Assembly: GCF_003012705.1 (NCBI RefSeq)
Contig: NZ_PXYL01000028.1
Span: 1 to 45,606, forward strand
Length of the DNA stretch: 45,606 nucleotides
DNA from: Pseudaminobacter soli (ex Li et al. 2025)
Lineage (GTDB): Bacteria; Pseudomonadota; Alphaproteobacteria; Rhizobiales; Rhizobiaceae
Direction: 5' to 3'
The position numbers and the translations under genes were made by a program. Below, piece by piece: positions 17,354 to 26,475 of the stretch (position 1 is its first letter; the number at the start of each line of letters is the position of its first letter). The notes below the pieces were generated by a model, which was not told where the DNA came from, made no database searches, and saw nothing but the letters and a program-made list of their open reading frames with translations.

Positions 17354-18462
17354 ATGCAGTTGCAACAAGACGTGTTCGAACAAGTGAGCGCCGATGTAAA
17401 TCGTCTCGCCGCGCTTCGGGAGCTCGACATTCTCGATACGCCGCGCGAACTGGCCTTCGATCGCATATCGGAGCTGATCAAGCTCATTTTCGATGTCGAG
17501 ATAGGCATCGTGTCCATGATCGACGCGCACCGGCAATGGTACAAGTCGGTGGTCGGTTTGCCGACCAGTGAGGCCTCGCTTGACGAAACGTTCTGTCGCT
17601 ACACCCTGCAGCTTGGTCGCCCCGTGATCGTGCCCGACGCTACCAAGGACCCCCGTTTCTACGACAACCCTCATGTCACCGATGGACCGCGCATTCGGTT
17701 CTATGCAGGCGCGCCAATAACCACAAACACCGGCGTGGTTATTGGCACGATTTGCGCGATCGATGGGAGGGTCCCGATGAAGCCAATAAGCTTCTCGCGC
17801 TCGTCAGCCGCCACGGCATGCCCTTGAGCTGCATTGCCATGGATGTAGATCACTTCAAGCGCATCAACGATACTTATGGACATGCAGCCGGAGATCAGGT
17901 GCTGACCGGCATCGTTCGAGGCCTCAAAGCCGAATTGCGACAGAGCGACTTTGTGGGCCGAGTAGGCGGCGAGGAGTTTGCTGTGCTACTGCCGCAAACG
18001 GACTCAGCAACTGCTGTTCAGGTTGCGGAGAAGCTTCGTCAGCGCATCAAAGCGCTACAGTTTCCTGGGAGCGATCTACCCATAAAAGTCACCATCTCGT
18101 TAGGTGTCGCCAGCTACCATCAAGGCGATGATGTTGAGAGCCTGGTGGCGAGAGCAGACAAGGCACTCTACGAAGCCAAACGAACGGGCCGCGATCGCAC
18201 ATGCCGCTCTGATGGCCCGGCGGATCCCATAAAGATCAACCGACGCAGGGTACTCAAGGCGGGCCAGATCATCTTCGATAAAGGCAGGTCGGTTTACGAC
18301 TGCACCATTCGGGCCTTCTGGGACAACGGAGCTGAAATCGCAGTGCCGCTTCCAACAGATATTCCGGATCAGTTCGAGCTGCTTGTCAAAGACACCGCAG
18401 ATCGACACCATTGCAGATTGATTGGCCGGGATGCCGGTTCTGTCGAGGCTACCTTCGCGTAG
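17354..18462 (+). pseudogene. Broken GAF-GGDEF-PilZ diguanylate cyclase
   Basis: The first frame from ATG 17354 encodes a GAF domain (LAALRELDILDTP ... WYKSVVGLP ... DPRF ... GTICAID) and runs out at 17827. A different frame, from about 17752, carries DVDHFKRINDTYGHAAGD, GGEEF, and SLGVASY of a GGDEF domain, then a C-terminal PilZ-like segment (RRRVLKAGQIIF, then SVYDCTIR). Compared with usual proteins of this build, the linker and the start of the GGDEF domain (the SLTGLPNRR region) are missing and the frames do not match. A deletion plus frameshift is the simplest reading. It would normally make cyclic di-GMP. Two separate truncated proteins are possible but less likely. Confidence 0.75.
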
Positions 18463-18825
18463 AACTCCGTCTTATCATTGGGCAGCGCTTTCATCGATCT
18501 CCCCCTTATCGACGCGTCCTCGACGGCCTTCTGAAAAGCCAAGAAGCGGATATGTGGTGATGTCAGGTCAACTGGCAATGAAGCTGTCGGCCGGTAGCCG
18601 GCGGTGATGTTTCAGCCCCTTGTCTTCACGCCGAGGGAACTGAGATCTGAGCTGTGTTCCCGCTCTGCCTGCCGAGGGGCCGGCATGGGACCGGTTCCGG
18701 ACCGTCCGCTGCTAGGCAGCAATGAGCGGATAGCTGCCGTTCCGCATCCGACCCAATTCAATCATACGCGTGGCGTGGACGCTGGCTTAAAACCTGCCGT
18801 AGGTCCAATTTCGTGCGGACACCTT
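18463..18825. other. Gap containing one copy of a dispersed repeat
   Basis: No gene is recognised. Bases 18681-18743 match, in inverted orientation and with few differences, a segment at 39836-39893. The shared core includes CAGCGGACGGTCCGGAACCGG. The element looks like a non-coding dispersed repeat or the remnant of one. Confidence 0.45.
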
Positions 18826-19473
18826 TCAGCAAGTTGTTGGGGCGTTGATCGCCAGTTGCGCGGCGAAAGCTCGACGATAGGCCGGTCGGGCTTCGCCGCG
18901 AGCGACGTAAGCGGCTAGGTTCGGATATTCGTCCAAGATGCCCGACATTCTCAATCGGAGCAGCACCGACACCATCAACAGGTCGCCCGCGCTGAATGCA
19001 CCGTCGAGCCAATCGGCATCGCCCAGGCGAGTGGACAGTTGTTCCAGCCGGGCACGGATGCGGTCAATAACCAGCGGCAGGCGCTCCTCGCTCCAAGACC
19101 TGTTGCCCTCGACTATTCTGGCAGTGACAAGGTCGAGGATCGGCGGCTCTACCGTGTTGAGGGCGGCAAACATCCACGTGATAGCGCGCGCCCGGGCATT
19201 TGCATCTTCGGGCAGCAGGCCCGCATGCTGCTCAGCAATGTGGAAGACGATCGCGCCTGTCTCGAACAGGGTAAGATCGCCTTTCTCGTAAGTGGGAATC
19301 TGCCCGAAAGGATGGAGAGCGAGATGCGCGGGCTTCTTCGTCTCGGCGAAAGAAACCAAGCGAACTTCGTAAGGCTGGCCCGCTTCTTCAAGCGCCCAGC
19401 GCACACGTGTATCTCGCGCCAGTCCTTTGCCGCCATCAGGCGACCGTTCAAAGACGGTAATGGTGCTGATCAT
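18826..19473 (-). CDS. Glutathione S-transferase family protein
   Basis: 215 residues, normal GST length. The N-terminal thioredoxin-like domain has HPFGQIPTYEKGDLTLFETGAI, with the cis-Pro in QIP and the glutathione-binding ET pair. The C-terminal domain is all-helical. It would conjugate or reduce substrates with glutathione in the cytosol. The frame is open to 19707, but ATG 19473 is chosen because GGAG lies nine bases before it and the family N terminus starts there. Its neighbours give no clue to substrate. Confidence 0.9.
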   Translation of the reverse strand: MISTITVFERSPDGGKGLARDTRVRWALEEAGQPYEVRLVSFAETKKPAHLALHPFGQIPTYEKGDLTLFETGAIVFHIAEQHAGLLPEDANARARAITWMFAALNTVEPPILDLVTARIVEGNRSWSEERLPLVIDRIRARLEQLSTRLGDADWLDGAFSAGDLLMVSVLLRLRMSGILDEYPNLAAYVARGEARPAYRRAFAAQLAINAPTTC

Positions 19474-19950
19474 TGCGTCTGTCTCCATGCTTGATCCATT
19501 GGCTTTGGTCCACGGAATGATGACGAATGAGATTGCCGGAAATCGACATGTTCTCTGAAATACATCGCTGACGCACAGATTGGCTGCCGTCGGCCGAAGT
19601 CTTGGTCGACGCATGACCAGAAAGACGACACTGCTCGTGCCGGCTCCCCACCAGTTGTCCGCTTCTGTGGGTAGCATCCTGAAAGCGGACCGGGATCTAA
19701 CCACCAATAAATGCCGTACACGTCACGCCGAACTGCTTCCAACGCGGTAAATGGTATACTGTGCCCGGTCTGGGCCGGTTTCAGACTGTCCGGTTTCAGG
19801 CACGGCGGACAGGTAAGCTGACATTCTCGTGACCCTTCGGCGATAGTGGAAAGCGCCTTTATCCTCCATCCGCGTCAAAGCTTGGCGACAATGCGTCACA
19901 TCAGGCCTACTCGCGTCTTCTCGGCTTCGAACGGGATATCTGAGCATGAA
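19474..19950. other. Gap upstream of the GST gene
   Basis: This holds the GST promoter side and scrambled sequence before a recombinase remnant. No ORF here has a motif I recognise. A GGTATACTGTG stretch near 19750 could be a -10-like box, but nothing more can be said. Confidence 0.3.
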
Positions 19951-20566
19951 GTGGCGGCGACCCTCCGCAGGACCGCCGAAAGCACGTCGCGTATGCCGAT
20001 CGCCCCGACGAAGCGCGACTGCTCGTCGAAAAGCGCCACCGGCGCGCTTAAGGGCAAACGCGATCGGGCCCTGCTACTGCTGGGCTTCGCCGGCGCCTTC
20101 CGCCGCTCCGAGCTCGTCGGGATTAAGGTCGAGGATCTGACGGTTAATGGATGTCTTCCTGGGCCGCTCCAAGACCGACCAGGAGGGCAAGGGGCAGTCA
20201 GTGGCCATCCTGAACGGAAAGGCTCTGCTCCCCGTCCAGAGCCTGCAGGAGTGGCTTTCCGCAGCCGGGATCATCGAAGGACCGGTCTTCCGCGGCGTCG
20301 GCCGTGGCGACCGCCTGAACCCGGAACAACTCACCGCTCAATCGGTGGCGCTAATCGTGAAGCACTATGCCGACGCGGCGGGGCTCGACGTCGACAAGCT
20401 GTCAGGGCATTCGCTGCGGGCCGGGTTCATCACCTCGGCCGCCGACAACCGCGCCTCGATCAGCCGGATCATGGAGGTGAGCCGACATCGGGATCCTAGA
20501 TCGGTCGAGACCTATGTAAGGCGCGCCGATCGCTACAGCGATCATGCTGGGGATGGGTTCCTGTAG
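19951..20566 (+). pseudogene. Tyrosine recombinase (phage integrase family), frameshifted and 5'-truncated
   Basis: A first frame reads LKGKRDRALLLLGFAGAFRRSELVGIKVEDL, including the catalytic Arg region. Near 20145 the reading continues in another frame as FLGRSKTDQEGKGQ, then SGHSLRAGFITSAA, SRHRDP and ETYVRRADRY. His and Arg of HxxR, the second His and the nucleophile Tyr are all still encoded in the second frame. The N-terminal arm domain is absent and one frameshift separates the two halves, so the enzyme is dead unless frameshifting rescues it. Confidence 0.8.
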
Positions 20567-20580
20567 CTTCCAGCCGGCGA

Positions 20581-21012
20581 TCACCGCATTACCGAGACGT
20601 CGATGTACTCGCCTACTGATCCTCGGCCATAGATTTCGACCAGAATCATCGCGCCGCCGCTCACGAGATCACGGGCAGCGCGTGCCTGGATGGTGCCCCG
20701 CATCAGCATGACCTCCTTAGCTGCGCGGTTTCGTTCATCCGCGAAGAAGGAGTCGTATTGGTCGGCTCGGTCAGCTTTGCCGTATCGATGAAAATTCGCT
20801 CGGTCCTGCCGCAGGATTTGCCAAGGTTCCGTAAGCCGAATGCCTCGCGAGTTGTAGAGATCCTGTGGGCCGATATAGGCGATGTAGGATTCCAGCAGTC
20901 GAGGTCCTGGATCCACTGATCGGATCGTTGATTGCGCAAAGCTCGGCGACGTCGCAACTGCGACACTTGCAATGACCACTAAGTATGCGGCTGCCTTCCT
21001 GAATTTCTGCAT
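20581..21012 (-). CDS. Small secreted protein of unknown function
   Basis: 143 residues. A signal peptide (1-26) ends SFA with cleavage before QSTIRS. The mature part has no Cys, is rich in Arg and Asp and ends EIYGRGSVGEYIDVSVMR. I do not recognise a domain. The ATG is preceded by GGGAGGGCAGGA. It is the third gene in a minus-strand run of small exported proteins (21866 to 20581) and may share their transcript. It runs convergently into the recombinase remnant, 14 bp away. Confidence 0.75.
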   Translation of the reverse strand: MQKFRKAAAYLVVIASVAVATSPSFAQSTIRSVDPGPRLLESYIAYIGPQDLYNSRGIRLTEPWQILRQDRANFHRYGKADRADQYDSFFADERNRAAKEVMLMRGTIQARAARDLVSGGAMILVEIYGRGSVGEYIDVSVMR

Positions 21013-21096
21013 TCCTGCCCTCCCACGCCAATATCGCGATCACAGTTTGCACGAGGGCTACTTAACGGCCGGTAGCGGCCTTACCGACCCTGTCGT

Positions 21097-21330
21097 CTAG
21101 CAGAGGCTCTCACACGGGCGACCGTCACCGTCACGGTCCAGCCGTCCACCCCAGGAACAGTTCTGCAGGTACCAATACGCCTCGTCACATGAGGCGATCT
21201 GTTTGCAGGTTCGACGCGGCGAGCAAGACCATGACTGCGCCGTCTCAGTCGGCCGCTCTGTCCAAGGGACGTCGCTGCTGACGCTGAACAGCGACAACGA
21301 TGCCGATAGAACTACGAAAACCACTCCCAT
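21097..21330 (-). CDS. Secreted Excalibur-domain protein
   Basis: 77 residues. An N-terminal hydrophobic signal (1-20) is followed by a Cys-rich part, with CDEAYWYLQNC and then the calcium-loop motif DRDGDGRPCE (65-74), the hallmark of Excalibur domains. GGAGGGGGGAAGCA immediately upstream supports ATG 21330 rather than the earlier ATG at 21432. It is 47 bp after the nuclease-like gene and is probably co-transcribed. Excalibur domains often occur next to or fused with nuclease-fold domains outside the cell. Confidence 0.8.
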   Translation of the reverse strand: MGVVFVVLSASLSLFSVSSDVPWTERPTETAQSWSCSPRRTCKQIASCDEAYWYLQNCSWGGRLDRDGDGRPCESLC

Positions 21331-21377
21331 TGCTTCCCCCCTCCTAATACCCGGCGCTTTAGACGCTGCAGCCGGGG

Positions 21378-21866
21378 TTACTGCGATCTGGCTTTCCTCG
21401 CCTCCCAGGGCTCGATGAAATCGCCCTGCCAAACCCCGGCCTTCTCACGTCGAGCGGCCGCTTGTTCCGTCGCGTATTTCCCGCGGCTGTATCTGGGCCA
21501 GTCGAGAGCGTGACCTCTCCGGACAAGCCAGACATTGACGTTGCTGCCATCAGCACGCCAGCACTCAGCTACGACCCGACCGTATCGGTCCCGGTCCACC
21601 TGTCGGCATTTGGTTGGTCTGGACGCTGCCAAGAACCCGTCCAGAGCCTCGGCGGCAGTCCTGCCGCACCGATAGCTCTTTCCAGCCTGATCGTCGCAGA
21701 GCTGCCAGCTCTCAGGCGCATCGATCCCGTTGAAGCGGATACGGGTGCCGTGGATTTCGATCGTGTCGCCATCAACTACCGACGCCCGGCCGACGATCAT
21801 CGTATCGGCACTCGAGGGAGTCGTGGTGGCCAAGACGGCCAAGAAAGCAAAGCTAGACCACTGCAA
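21378..21866 (-). CDS. Secreted thermonuclease-like (SNase family) protein
   Basis: 162 residues with a short signal peptide (1-20, ending SSA). The OB-fold SNase core is clear: VVDGDTIEIHGTRIRFNGID then APES (about 31-53), followed by CRQVDRDRYGRVVAEC and HALDWPRYSRG. Asp, Arg and Glu positions typical of the catalytic site are present, so nuclease activity is plausible; Rhizobiales carry many such proteins of unproven activity. The start is TTG with GAGGGGG six bases upstream. First gene of the secreted trio. Confidence 0.85.
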   Translation of the reverse strand: MQWSSFAFLAVLATTTPSSADTMIVGRASVVDGDTIEIHGTRIRFNGIDAPESWQLCDDQAGKSYRCGRTAAEALDGFLAASRPTKCRQVDRDRYGRVVAECWRADGSNVNVWLVRRGHALDWPRYSRGKYATEQAAARREKAGVWQGDFIEPWEARKARSQ

Positions 21867-22187
21867 CTACAGCCCCCTCACGGTGTGCTCCGAATCGGCA
21901 GAAGAGATTACCGACGGCCGAGCGCACAAACCTGAACTCAAAACGTAGCTGGCGGTCAACCGTGAGACGATCGCCGATACCCGTGTTTCTTTGTGAGGAC
22001 AGTTTGGGCCATTGCAGGCTTGGCAACGAACGAGCGATTGTTGTGCCATTCGTCGCAATCACGACCTAGATCAGTGATCTATCGGGGCGAAAAACATGCG
22101 ATCACTTGCAGAATTATCCATATTTGTCGTACATTCTTCGAACACCTCTCCGCTCGACGGTCAATTTTAATCCCATTGCAAGGCAGT
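21867..22187. other. Divergent intergenic region with a palindrome
   Basis: 320 bp between the nuclease-like gene and the gene at 22188. It is fairly AT-rich near 22095-22150 (TTGCAGAATTATCC region), where a plus-strand promoter is plausible. The notable element is the palindrome at 22067-22081, listed separately. Confidence 0.35.
22067..22081. promoter_or_regulatory. Perfect odd palindrome, candidate operator
   Basis: TAGATCA-G-TGATCTA is a perfect 7+1+7 inverted repeat midway between divergent genes. Position and symmetry fit a dimeric repressor site. No regulator gene is adjacent. Confidence 0.4.
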
Positions 22188-22562
22188 GTGGCGTCCGCCG
22201 TCGTCGACGCCGCCGACAACCGCACAAGCGGGCGCCCTGCAGGCCCCTGCTCGTGCAAAGCCACCGTCAGGGCAATAGTCGATGATCACGGCGAGGCTCA
22301 TCTCGCACTATGCTACCGCCTCTGCACCGAGACCGGCAACGGCCTCGAGCTCCATGCGGCTACGCTGCAGGCGATTTCGAACCTCATCTACACCGGGGCC
22401 GTGACCGTGGACTCGGCTCTGTTCGACGCCTTCGACAGGATCGACCTCGGTCGTCTTCGCGCGCTGGCGAGAGCCCTGCCGGGTAACAGTGCCGATGTCC
22501 TGACCGGCCTCCTGTACATGGCGCTGGACCGTCGGGACGTCGCATTGAGGGCTGCTGCATGA
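22188..22562 (+). CDS. Hypothetical protein
   Basis: 124 residues from GTG 22188, with AAGG just upstream. The open frame extends back to 21993, but that part looks non-coding. The protein has a CSCKATVRAIVDDHG opening and helical segments such as LHAATLQAISNLIYTG and LGRLRALARALPGN. I recognise no domain. It overlaps the next gene by four bases (ATGA), so the two are translated together and probably act together. Confidence 0.6.
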   Translation: MASAVVDAADNRTSGRPAGPCSCKATVRAIVDDHGEAHLALCYRLCTETGNGLELHAATLQAISNLIYTGAVTVDSALFDAFDRIDLGRLRALARALPGNSADVLTGLLYMALDRRDVALRAAA

Positions 22563-22915
22563 CCGCCAGGCGCGATCCCCGGTCGACGTTAACGGCATGG
22601 ATATTCCAACGCCCCATGCGCGGCTGGCAACCCTGGGAAAAGGGAATGGGCGAGCTTAAGATCGAGTCCGTCTGGTGGGAGGCGCGCGATCTGCATTTCC
22701 CACTCGATAATGCCACGGTCTATTTCGACGGCAGCCATCTCGTCGGCATTCAGCTATGGGGCGCCCACGGCAACCATTGTTGCATGAGGAAGCCGCCGGC
22801 CGACTGGAAGCCGCGGCCGAAGGATCCGATCGAGCAGGACCGCATCTGCAAGGAATGGATCAACAACCGAAGGGCAACAAGGGGCGATCCGCCTTTGCCA
22901 TATAGGCCTGGGTAA
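22559..22915 (+). CDS. Hypothetical protein, coupled to upstream gene
   Basis: 118 residues. Features are WEKGMGELKIESVWWEARD, WGAHGNHCCMRKP with paired cysteines, and a basic Pro-rich C terminus. No signal peptide or membrane segment is seen. The start overlaps the upstream stop by four bases. The overall look (balanced composition, translational coupling) supports a real gene, but no family comes to mind. Confidence 0.65.
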   Translation: MTARRDPRSTLTAWIFQRPMRGWQPWEKGMGELKIESVWWEARDLHFPLDNATVYFDGSHLVGIQLWGAHGNHCCMRKPPADWKPRPKDPIEQDRICKEWINNRRATRGDPPLPYRPG

Positions 22916-23024
22916 GCTCCGAAGTCCCTTCTCGGTTTTCGCTTTTACACGTGAATACCTTCGACAGCAGATCGTCAGCGCGACCGAACCAACGTCGAAC
23001 TTGCCGCGTCGGCGGCGGATACGG

Positions 23025-23558
23025 TTAGTTTTCGATTTGAACTTTGCCGCGCCCGGGAGGGTTTTCGACGCGCCGCCGTATGTCCAGAGGTAAAGCGGGA
23101 ATGATCTCGCGAGCGATGCTGTCCGGGTCAAGCGGTGCGAAATTGACATCCAGGCCTTGTAAGCCCTCGATGGCCGCGGAGATATCCTTGGTGAGTTCGA
23201 TGATGCCTTGGCGTAGGTCAGGGTATCCCATGATCAGCGGCACTAAAGCGAGTATCGCCCCGATAAAGCTGTTCACCTCGATTATCAGCTTCCCGTCCTT
23301 GAAGCGGATGGAGCCACGCTCGATCACCCCGCCGTCGACCCGAGCGGCAAGATGCAAACGTTCTAGGGCCGTTTCGATCCGTAAGAACCGCAACCGGATC
23401 GCCGGACCCGGTCCGGGGTCCAGTGCGAGATACCCTTGCAGTGTCATCGGCAAAGACGCCCAAGCGATCGGGTTGAAGCCGTGAATTTCGAATGTGATCG
23501 TCCCTACGTCGACGGCCCCCTCTTTGGGCTCGTCTCTCTCCTCAAACTGCATCACCAT
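23025..23558 (-). CDS. Hypothetical protein
   Basis: 177 residues from ATG 23558, supported by GGAGGAGG six bases upstream. The open frame continues to 23678 without coding character. The protein has a beta-rich first half (DVGTITFEIHGFNP, ARVDGGVIERGSIRFKDGKLIIEV), then a hydrophobic helix about SFIGAILALVPLIMGYP, then an acidic segment. It could be a one-helix membrane or amphipathic protein. No family recognised. It follows the small gene at 23675-23947 on the same strand. Confidence 0.6.
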   Translation of the reverse strand: MVMQFEERDEPKEGAVDVGTITFEIHGFNPIAWASLPMTLQGYLALDPGPGPAIRLRFLRIETALERLHLAARVDGGVIERGSIRFKDGKLIIEVNSFIGAILALVPLIMGYPDLRQGIIELTKDISAAIEGLQGLDVNFAPLDPDSIAREIIPALPLDIRRRVENPPGRGKVQIEN

Positions 23559-23674
23559 GTGAAGCCTCCTCCCGATGTCCAAGGCTGGAGTGCGGCCTTC
23601 AGTCTGTGATTTCAAACCCTGGCGCCTTCGCTGGGCCGTTCTTGTATCGATAACGGTCGTTCTCGACAGGTAAG

Positions 23675-23947
23675 TCACGGCTTGCTTTTCGAAGATCCGC
23701 GTTCCAGCATGATACCCAGGAATGGGGCTCGCATGGTCGACATGAGGCTCGTGGCGTTCGCCATTCTATTGGTGACGGCATCTACTGCCGCGCAGGATCG
23801 GATGATTTCGCTTTTCTTGCGGATTTCGGATATCAGGCGCACGCGAAACTCGCCAATTAGGGCGCGAAACGCCGGCAGAACCGGGGCGGGAACGGCCTTA
23901 TCCAAGTCATCAACCATCCTGTCGAACTGCTGAAGCTGCTCCTCCAT
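23675..23947 (-). CDS. Small hypothetical protein, possibly 5'-truncated by an IS
   Basis: 90 residues from ATG 23947, mostly helical and charged (EEQLQQFDRMVDDLDKAVP, then RVRLISEIRKKSEIIRS). There is no good ribosome-binding site. The frame stays open upstream for at least ten more codons, up to the IS21-family end at 23977 and into it. The original gene may therefore have been longer and cut by the insertion. Function unknown. Confidence 0.4.
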   Translation of the reverse strand: MEEQLQQFDRMVDDLDKAVPAPVLPAFRALIGEFRVRLISEIRKKSEIIRSCAAVDAVTNRMANATSLMSTMRAPFLGIMLERGSSKSKP

Positions 23948-23976
23948 AGCGACCCGGGTGACCGCCGGCCTCTGCC

Positions 23977-24036
23977 TGTTGATTTCCGCCAGGAACTGAC
24001 CCGGGATTAGCGGATATTTCCATCGAGAATTGACCC
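23977..24036 (+). repeat. Left terminal inverted repeat of the IS21-family element
   Basis: It begins TGTTGATTTCC and contains CAGGAACTGACCCGGGATT and then GAGAATTGACCC. The same blocks in the same order occur at the right end in inverted orientation. The left copy has about ten extra bases between the two blocks. Confidence 0.85.
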
Positions 24037-24088
24037 ATGTTTGAACCTTGCCTCGCGTGTTTTCAACGGGGGCTATGGAGTGATCGAC

Positions 24089-25618
24089 ATGGCGTTATTG
24101 AGCGTGATCCGACGCTGGCATTTTCGAGAACATTTATCGATCCGGGAGATTTGCCGCAGGAGCGGATTGTCCCGGAACACATCCGCAAATACCTGCGATC
24201 GGGCAGTGTGGAGCCGAAGTTCAAGATTCCGGAGCGGCCGAGCAAGCTCGATCCTTTTGCCGATCGGCTGTCAGCCTGGTTGAAGACGGAGGCGAACAAA
24301 CCCCGCAAGCAGAAGCGCACGGTGAAGCAGTTGCACGCCGATCTGTGGGCGCTCGGCTACCACGGCTAGTACAACCGGGTGGCAGCCTTCGCTCGAGAAT
24401 GGAAAGCCGATCGGCAGAGAGAACTGCAGATGTCAGGACGCGGGACATTCGTGCCGCTGGCATTCGAGCCAGGTGAAGCGTTCCAGTTCGACTGGTCAGA
24501 AGATTGGGCCATCATCGGCAATGAGCGCACCAAGCTGCAGGTAGCGCATACGAAGCTGAGCTACAGCCGTGCCTTTATCGTCCGGGCCTACCTCCTGCAG
24601 ACGCACGAGATGCTATTCGACGCCCACAACCACGCTTTCCGTGTCTTCGGCGGTGTTCCCCGGCGCGGCATCTACGACAACATGAAGACGGCTATCGACA
24701 AGGTCGGCCGCGGCAAGGATCGCGACGTCAACATCCGCTTCCAGGCGATGGCCAGCCACTATCTCTACGAACCCGAGTTCTGCAATCCGGCGTCGGGTTG
24801 GGAGAAGGGGCAGGTGGAGAAGAACGTGCAGGATGCTCGCCATCGACTGTGGCAGCCCGTGCCGCGCTTTGCATCGCTAGAGACTTTGAACGATTGGCTG
24901 GAACAGCGTTGCAAGGAACTCTGGGCGCAGACCGCCCATGGCCAGATGCGCGGCAGCATTGCCGATATCTGGGCCGAGGAAAGACAGTCGCTTATGCCGA
25001 CATCCCGTCCTTTCGACGGCTTCGTCGAATACACCAAACGGGTCTCGCCCACCTGCCTCGTGCATCTGGAGCGCAACCGCTACAGCGTTCCGGCATCCTT
25101 CGCCAATCGACCGGTGAGCCTTCGGGTTTATCCGGATCGGGTCGTTGTCGCCGCTGAAGGCCAGATCGTCTGCGAGCATCGCCGCATCATCGACCGTTCG
25201 CATGATCGCCCCGGCCAGACGGTCTACGACTGGCGGCATTATCTGGCCGGTCGTGCAGCGCAAACCGGGTGCGCTGCGCAACGATGCACCGTTCACCGAG
25301 CTTCCAGACGCATTCCGGGCCTTGCAGCAGAACCTGCTCAAGAAGCCAGGCGGTGATCGTGAGATGGTCGACATCCTGGCCCTTGTTCTTCAGCACGACG
25401 AGAAAGCCGTGCTGTCCGCCGTCGAGATGGCGCTGAAGACCGGCGTTCCGACCAAGACGCATGTGCTGAACCTGCTGCATCGGCTCGTCGATGGCAAATC
25501 CTTCACCCCGCCGACCATCGATGCGCCGCAGGCCTTGACGCTCGCCAATGAGCCGAAGGCCAATGTCGAGCGCTACGATGCCTTGAGGAAGGCCATGGAG
25601 GTGCGCCATGCGTCATAA
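24089..25618 (+). pseudogene. istA: istA transposase of the IS21-family element, three lesions
   Basis: The N-terminal helix-turn-helix (MALLSVIRRWHFREHLSIRE) is in one frame, starting about 24089. From about 24165 the protein continues in another frame (YLRSGSVEPKFKIPERPSKL). A TAG stop interrupts it at 24367-24369. The integrase core follows (FQFDWSEDW, then GIYDNMKTAIDKVG, then ASGWEKGQVEKNV, giving the DDE positions). A further frameshift near 25250 moves the C-terminal part (VQRKPGALRNDAPFTELP to MEVRHAS) to a third reading. Two frameshifts plus a nonsense codon make it inactive. Confidence 0.88.
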
Positions 25619-26420
25619 TCCTGCGAGCGGCGCCATCGTCATCATGCTCAGGAGCCTGAAGATGCACGGCATGGCCCAGGCGGTCGGTGAACTGACCGAA
25701 CAGGGATCGCCGGCATTCGAAGCCGCCCTTCCAGTCCTGTCCCAACTCCTCAAGGCCGAGACCGCGGAACGGGAGGTTCGATCCGTCGCATACCAACTCA
25801 AGACGGCGCGCTTTCCGGCCTACCGTGATCTGAACGGCTTCGACTTCACCAGCAGTGAGGTCAATGAGGCGCTGGTGCGCCAGCTCCACCGCTGCGAGTT
25901 TACCGACGAAGCCAACAACATCGTCCTGGTCGGCGGTCCCGGCACAGGAAAGACGCATATCGCAACGGCGATCGGCGTTCAGGCCATCGAGCATCACCAC
26001 AAGCGTGTCCGGTTCTTCTCGACCGTGGAGCTGGTCAATGCTCTCGAGCAGGAGAAAGCACAAGGTCGATCCGGCCAGATCGCCAATCGTCTCGTCCACT
26101 CCGATCTCGTGATCCTCGACGAACTTGGCTACCTGCCGTTCAGTGCGTCAGGCGGGGCATTGCTGTTCCACTTGTTGAGCAAGCTCTACGAGCGCACCAG
26201 CGTCATCATCACCACCAACCTCAGCTTCAGCGAATGGGCCAGCGTCTTCGGAGACGCCAAGATGACCACGGCACTGCTCGATCGCTTGACCCACCATTGC
26301 CACATCTTCGAAACCGGAAACGACAGCTTCCGATTCAAGAACAGCTCAGCGCATGAGACCAAAACCACGAAGGGGAAAAGCAGGACCTTGACCACCACCA
26401 CCGAACCGAAACATACCTGA
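25608..26420 (+). CDS. istB: IstB-type ATPase of the IS21-family element
   Basis: 270 residues, intact. It is an AAA+ helper ATPase with Walker A GGPGTGKT (109-116) and Walker B LVILDE (167-172), followed by the family's [18 protein letters not shown]. It would assist IstA in target capture. The ATG overlaps the end of istA by 11 bases. With istA broken it can only act with IstA from another copy. Confidence 0.93.
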   Translation: MRHNPASGAIVIMLRSLKMHGMAQAVGELTEQGSPAFEAALPVLSQLLKAETAEREVRSVAYQLKTARFPAYRDLNGFDFTSSEVNEALVRQLHRCEFTDEANNIVLVGGPGTGKTHIATAIGVQAIEHHHKRVRFFSTVELVNALEQEKAQGRSGQIANRLVHSDLVILDELGYLPFSASGGALLFHLLSKLYERTSVIITTNLSFSEWASVFGDAKMTTALLDRLTHHCHIFETGNDSFRFKNSSAHETKTTKGKSRTLTTTTEPKHT

Positions 26421-26425
26421 AAGGC

Positions 26426-26475
26426 GGGTCAATTCTCGGCGGAAATCCCGGGTCAGTTCCTGATGGAAATCAACA
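26426..26475 (-). repeat. Right terminal inverted repeat of the IS21-family element
   Basis: Read on the minus strand it begins TGTTGATTTCC, then CAGGAACTGACCCGGGATT, then GAGAATTGACCC, mirroring the left end apart from two substituted bases after TTTCC and a shorter middle. Confidence 0.85.

Larger units (their letters stand above)
23977..26475 (+). mobile_element. IS21-family insertion sequence, about 2.5 kb
   Basis: The element runs between imperfect terminal inverted repeats that both begin TGTTGATTTCC. It carries an istA-istB pair, with istB overlapping the end of istA. Length, gene order and overlap are typical of IS21. No target-site duplication is evident in the flanks (GCCTCTGCC on the left, TGGAGGGT on the right), which suggests later rearrangement at one side. 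istA is broken, so the copy cannot move on its own. Confidence 0.88.

Noticed and set aside
16919-17674. 251-codon minus-strand frame with a CELCG motif
   Set aside because: Most of it lies opposite the GAF domain and the IS6 scrap. The CxxC piece alone is too short to call a gene.
17354-17827. The GAF part as an independent functional gene
   Set aside because: The frame runs into unrelated residues after the domain and the GGDEF part follows at once in another frame, so a broken single gene is simpler. It is not fully excluded.
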